Part shown: piece after piece, positions 61,642 to 64,000 of the stretch
Position numbering within the stretch: position 1 is the stretch's first letter
How the letters are laid out: each line of letters opens with the position of its first letter
Assembly (NCBI GenBank): GCA_025358055.1
Contig: JANYKV010000063.1
Span: forward strand, 75,569 to 139,568
Direction: 5' to 3'
Source: Gemmatimonadota bacterium
Lineage (GTDB): Bacteria > Gemmatimonadota > Gemmatimonadetes > Gemmatimonadales > GWC2-71-9
DNA: 64,000 nt
Notes under the pieces: generated by a model
Told to the model about the DNA's origin: nothing
Databases searched by the model: none
The model's input: only the letters and a program-made list of their open reading frames with translations
Program-made: the position numbers and the translations under genes

Positions 61642-62054
61642 CAGGGCTTGATCACCTGTTCCTGGCCGTCCTTGTTGCTCAACTTCAAGGAGGTGCTCCC
61701 ACCTTTCGTCAGGATCTGAACACCGGTCGGGTCAGACTCGCCGGCGAGATACATCCCTCCCCCTTGCTCCGAACCTTCAATCTTTACCATGGGCCGTCCG
61801 TTCGAACTGATCAGACGCAATAGCACCGTCTCAGGATATCCTGTGCTGCCATCCGGCATCCTCACTGCGGGGTCGGCCGGCAGTACTGTGATGCTCGCGC
61901 GGAGGCGCCCACGAGCATCCACGAGTTCAAGCGCACGACCGCGGAGTACCGGCACGACGCCTTGCGCGCCCGCCGGACCCGGGCGAGCCAGGGAGAACGT
62001 CAGCACAGCGATATTGACGGCGGTGAGGGCGATGAGCACACGCTGATTCGACAT
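61641..62054 (-). CDS. secreted hypothetical protein (137 aa)
   Basis: A protein with a leader (VLIALTAVNIAVLTFSLARPGPAGAQ) and a beta-rich mature part: RGRALELVDARGRLRASITVLPAD, VLLRLISSNGRPMVKIEGSEQGGGMYLAG, VQILTKGGSTSLKLSNKDGQEQVIKP. The strands look like a short right-handed beta helix. The family is widespread and uncharacterised. ATG 62054 has GGGGGAAGG 5 bases upstream; the ORF track start at 62144 adds 30 residues with no signal character. It is coupled to the next gene by one base. Confidence 0.72.
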   Translation of the reverse strand: MSNQRVLIALTAVNIAVLTFSLARPGPAGAQGVVPVLRGRALELVDARGRLRASITVLPADPAVRMPDGSTGYPETVLLRLISSNGRPMVKIEGSEQGGGMYLAGESDPTGVQILTKGGSTSLKLSNKDGQEQVIKP

Positions 62055-62163
62055 GACCTTCCCCCTGATCGGCCTGCTGAGTGGATGACGTGCTGCGAAC
62101 TGATTGTGCGCTCGAATGAGGTCGAACAGGCCGTATCGGAGCAACCGCCACCCTGAACGCCGC

Positions 62164-62769
62164 CTAGGGCATCAGCACCCGAACCAGGCCCGATCCCAAC
62201 TTCAAAGACCCTTCAACCGGAATCTGAATCAGAAGGTCCCGCCCTGACGCGGTGAGAACCGGGTATCTCCGCCCCACCTCCAGCAACACATTTTGGAGGA
62301 CGAACTCCGGAATCGCCACGCCATTCAAATACACCGCACGCAATCGAAAGCGGGCCAGACCCGGTCCAGCGGGGGCCGGCGTCACCTCGGCCTCGAGCGG
62401 AGTCGATGGGTCGACGATGGCAAGGAGAGGACCCATCAGCGCGCGCGCATCAGGCGGGAGATCCATGATTCGACCGTCGATTCGGATCCGAGAGGTATCG
62501 ACCGTAACCTCCAGCCGGAGACTGTCCGGAAAGGGACGGACCCCGAGTCGGGCGATCAGGTACGAAGCGAAGTCGCCGCCACCGATCGAACCCTCCTTCG
62601 ACCGCTTGTCGACAAACACCGAATCCACGGTCGCGGAGGCCCGAAGAACGCCCGCGCTACTGAGTAATTTCGTTGGTGGCAGCGCGGGAGGGGCCGAATC
62701 AGACTGGCCCCGGATCGCCGTGCCGCTCACAACGACCATCCCGCCTAGAACCAAGAGATATGAACGCAT
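62164..62769 (-). CDS. secreted hypothetical protein (201 aa), LmeA-like fold possible
   Basis: A 201-residue protein with a signal peptide (residues 1-21, MVVVSGTAIRGQ). The mature part has long alternating strands (LRLEVTVDTSRIRIDGRIMDLPPDARALMGPLL, PLEAEVTPAPAGPGLARFRLRAVYLNGVAIPEFVLQNVLLEVG) with a conserved-looking AIPEFVLQNVL segment. This is reminiscent of LmeA/DUF2993-type lipid-binding barrels, but the match is not firm. No catalytic motif is seen. It is 36 bases downstream of DUF2306 and 109 bases upstream of the next secreted protein's start. Confidence 0.65.
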   Translation of the reverse strand: MRSYLLVLGGMVVVSGTAIRGQSDSAPPALPPTKLLSSAGVLRASATVDSVFVDKRSKEGSIGGGDFASYLIARLGVRPFPDSLRLEVTVDTSRIRIDGRIMDLPPDARALMGPLLAIVDPSTPLEAEVTPAPAGPGLARFRLRAVYLNGVAIPEFVLQNVLLEVGRRYPVLTASGRDLLIQIPVEGSLKLGSGLVRVLMP

Positions 62770-62805
62770 GATGACGTCGCTTCAGAAATAGGTGAACGCC
62801 TCGGA

Positions 62806-63447
62806 CTATGTGACTGCGAGCCGGGCCACCTCGCTCGTCGCACGAGTGCGCGTCGCCCGCAGATACAGCTCCGCGATCAATAGGTTCGGAACCCAAGCGA
62901 GCCAGGCCACCCATTGGTAGGCGGGGAGAAAGTTACCTTGGTACAGGACGACTAGCAGCGGCAACTCGACACGGAGAGACACCGCACCGTAGATCAGGGC
63001 AAAACTCCGCACCATCCACTGACGATGCGGCCCAATCTCCCGCCGAGTCGCCCGCCAGAAGGCCATGCCGGTGGTCACGAGAAGGGCGAGGGCCAGGAGC
63101 CCGAACCCGAGGTGGGTGACGGGACCACCGAAGGAATAGAACGCCATGTATCCACCCGCGACACCGACCAGGGCACTCGCAACGACATAGATCTTGCCGA
63201 TCAGGCGGTGCAGCGCTCGGCGGCGCAACAAGAGATCGCGCCGGAACTGGAGGATGCCGGTGACCAAGGCGACCGATCCGAACAGGGCATGCGGATAAAT
63301 TCCCCAGGGGCGTGCTCGGAAGGATTCGCTGAGATTCTCGGGGAACATCCTGGGTCCGACCACCACGTAGGAGAGCCCGTAAAGTGCGATTGGAGCGGCC
63401 AGAAGGGCGACCACCCACCAACGCCAGGCGGACAATTGAGATTTCAT
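62806..63447 (-). CDS. DUF2306 membrane protein
   Basis: A 213-residue inner-membrane protein with about seven hydrophobic segments. DUF2306 features include WGIYPHALFGSVALVTGILQFRRDLLLRRRALHRLIGKIYV in the N-terminal half and REIGPHRQWMVRSFALIYGAVSLRVELPLLV in the C-terminal half, both with conserved His residues that could bind haem. The physiological role is unknown. GAGGTGAG stands before ATG 63447 with normal spacing; the ORF track start at 63489 (a GTG or similar) adds 14 residues without leader character. Confidence 0.85.
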   Translation of the reverse strand: MKSQLSAWRWWVVALLAAPIALYGLSYVVVGPRMFPENLSESFRARPWGIYPHALFGSVALVTGILQFRRDLLLRRRALHRLIGKIYVVASALVGVAGGYMAFYSFGGPVTHLGFGLLALALLVTTGMAFWRATRREIGPHRQWMVRSFALIYGAVSLRVELPLLVVLYQGNFLPAYQWVAWLAWVPNLLIAELYLRATRTRATSEVARLAVT

Positions 63448-63582
63448 ACTCACCTCGCCCCTTTTAGACGTTTTTCCGATGTCTAACACTTACGATGCCG
63501 TCTCGATCTCGGTTTCGAGCTAGGTAGCCCGCCCTTCCCCTCCCCGAGGTCCCCCCTTTCAGGACCAAGGGTTTTTCCTAAG

Positions 63583-63611
63583 TTGTGTGTTGGCAACCGA
63601 TGCGGTATGGT
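63583..63611 (+). promoter_or_regulatory. candidate sigma-70-type promoter for the last gene
   Basis: TTGTGT (63583-63588), a 17-base spacer and TATGGT (63606-63611) end about 35 bases before ATG 63647. Four of six bases match in each box. It lies in the 199-base gap between divergent genes, which otherwise shows a C-rich stretch and nothing coding. Confidence 0.45.
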
Positions 63612-63646
63612 CAGACCCATCGCACACCTTCACTCCGGAGTGGACC

Positions 63647-64000
63647 ATGGCAAAGGAACGGAAGGACGGTCATCGAATTTCGCTCGACCAGGGAAGCAAG
63701 CTGACGCGAACTTACCGCCAGCGCTACGGGAAGAGCAAAGGCGCGCTGCGGCCGGTCGCTTATACGAGCGCCATTTTCGAGGCCATCCTTGGTCAGCCGG
63801 GCTGCGCCGGGATCCGTTTCTACCCCGGAGTCGACGCGAAAGGAAGAACGACCCTCGTCATGGTCGGGTTTACGCAAGTCCGGGTGGGGAAGAAGACCCG
63901 CTACGACGATCTCGTCGGCTCCGGTGCGATATTGGCCGGGATGAAGCTTGGAGCCGCACTCAAGGTGGCCGGAACTGCCGCAGGTATCGTGGGAGATGTG
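63647..64000 (+). CDS. conserved hypothetical protein, 3' end outside window
   Basis: The frame stays open to the last base, giving 118 residues of an incomplete gene missing from the ORF track. ATG 63647 has GGAG 6 bases upstream. The N-terminus (AKERKDGHRISLDQGSKLTRTYRQRYG) and the block QPGCAGIRFYPGVDAKGRTTLVMVGFTQ are seen in small uncharacterised proteins of several phyla. The visible C-terminal part is Gly/Ala-rich and could lead into a hydrophobic segment. Function unknown. Confidence 0.7.
   Translation, partial: MAKERKDGHRISLDQGSKLTRTYRQRYGKSKGALRPVAYTSAIFEAILGQPGCAGIRFYPGVDAKGRTTLVMVGFTQVRVGKKTRYDDLVGSGAILAGMKLGAALKVAGTAAGIVGDV

Overview
The window is a high-GC (roughly 60%), densely coded bacterial chromosome segment with about 60 protein genes. 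I see no rRNA or tRNA gene, no transposase, no integrase and no CRISPR array. The gene mix (Tat-exported gluconate-dehydrogenase-subunit-3/GMC pairs, many secreted amidohydrolases, M16/M20/S8/S9 peptidases, a membrane-attached Ser/Thr kinase, DinB and DUF1499/DUF4345/DUF3830 proteins) looks like a Gemmatimonadota soil or freshwater chromosome. That assignment is inference from protein style, not from a marker gene.

Layout. (1) 1-3461, plus strand: the end of an alpha/beta hydrolase gene, then boxC and boxB of the aerobic benzoyl-CoA (box) pathway. (2) 3514-10990, mostly plus: two periplasmic GMC flavoprotein/subunit-3 pairs in mirrored gene order around two Tat-signal TIM-barrel sugar isomerase-like genes, with a divergent cutC. 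I read this as a periplasmic sugar or glycoside oxidation module. (3) 11067-18523, minus: secreted M20 amidohydrolase, small and DUF1499 proteins, gamma-glutamyltransferase, GNAT, oligopeptidase B. (4) 18837-20069, plus: a secreted protein built from nine 29-residue repeats, closed by a strong hairpin terminator. (5) 20128-33084, minus: aminotransferase, Cdd1, secreted hydrolases, KirBac-like channel, DinB, class-C serine hydrolase, M16 peptidase, lspA, Ser/Thr kinase, cupin; many of these genes overlap by 4 bases.

(6) 33237-35753: an amidase facing a decayed AbgB-type M20 gene with three lesions. (7) 35860-42823, minus: a zinc-ribbon/subtilase/glycogen-binding-domain protein and a run of genes containing pnuC, a DUF481 outer-membrane protein and a NadR-like kinase (nicotinamide riboside salvage), preceded by coupled DUF3830, DUF1572, MBL and methyltransferase genes. 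(8) 42955-52304: AlaX-type tRNA editing protein, an Fe-S membrane protein, DUF4345, epoxide-hydrolase-like protein, ABC exporter, CaiB/BaiF CoA-transferase, PQQ dehydrogenase. (9) 52397-56435: membrane-anchored RraB-like protein, two small lipoproteins, amidohydrolase, MFS transporter. (10) 56619-61202, minus: a tightly overlapped response regulator / HEAT-repeat / glycosyltransferase-2 / small barrel-protein unit preceded by a nitronate monooxygenase. (11) 61321-64000: small membrane and secreted hypotheticals, DUF2306, and the start of a gene that runs off the window.

The two strongest leads for a coherent, little-described system are the periplasmic GMC/subunit-3/TIM-barrel cluster (3.5-11 kb) and the response regulator-HEAT-GT2 unit (56.6-60.2 kb). 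Start sites were re-chosen by Shine-Dalgarno spacing, signal-peptide position and family N-termini, and differ from the ORF track in many genes.
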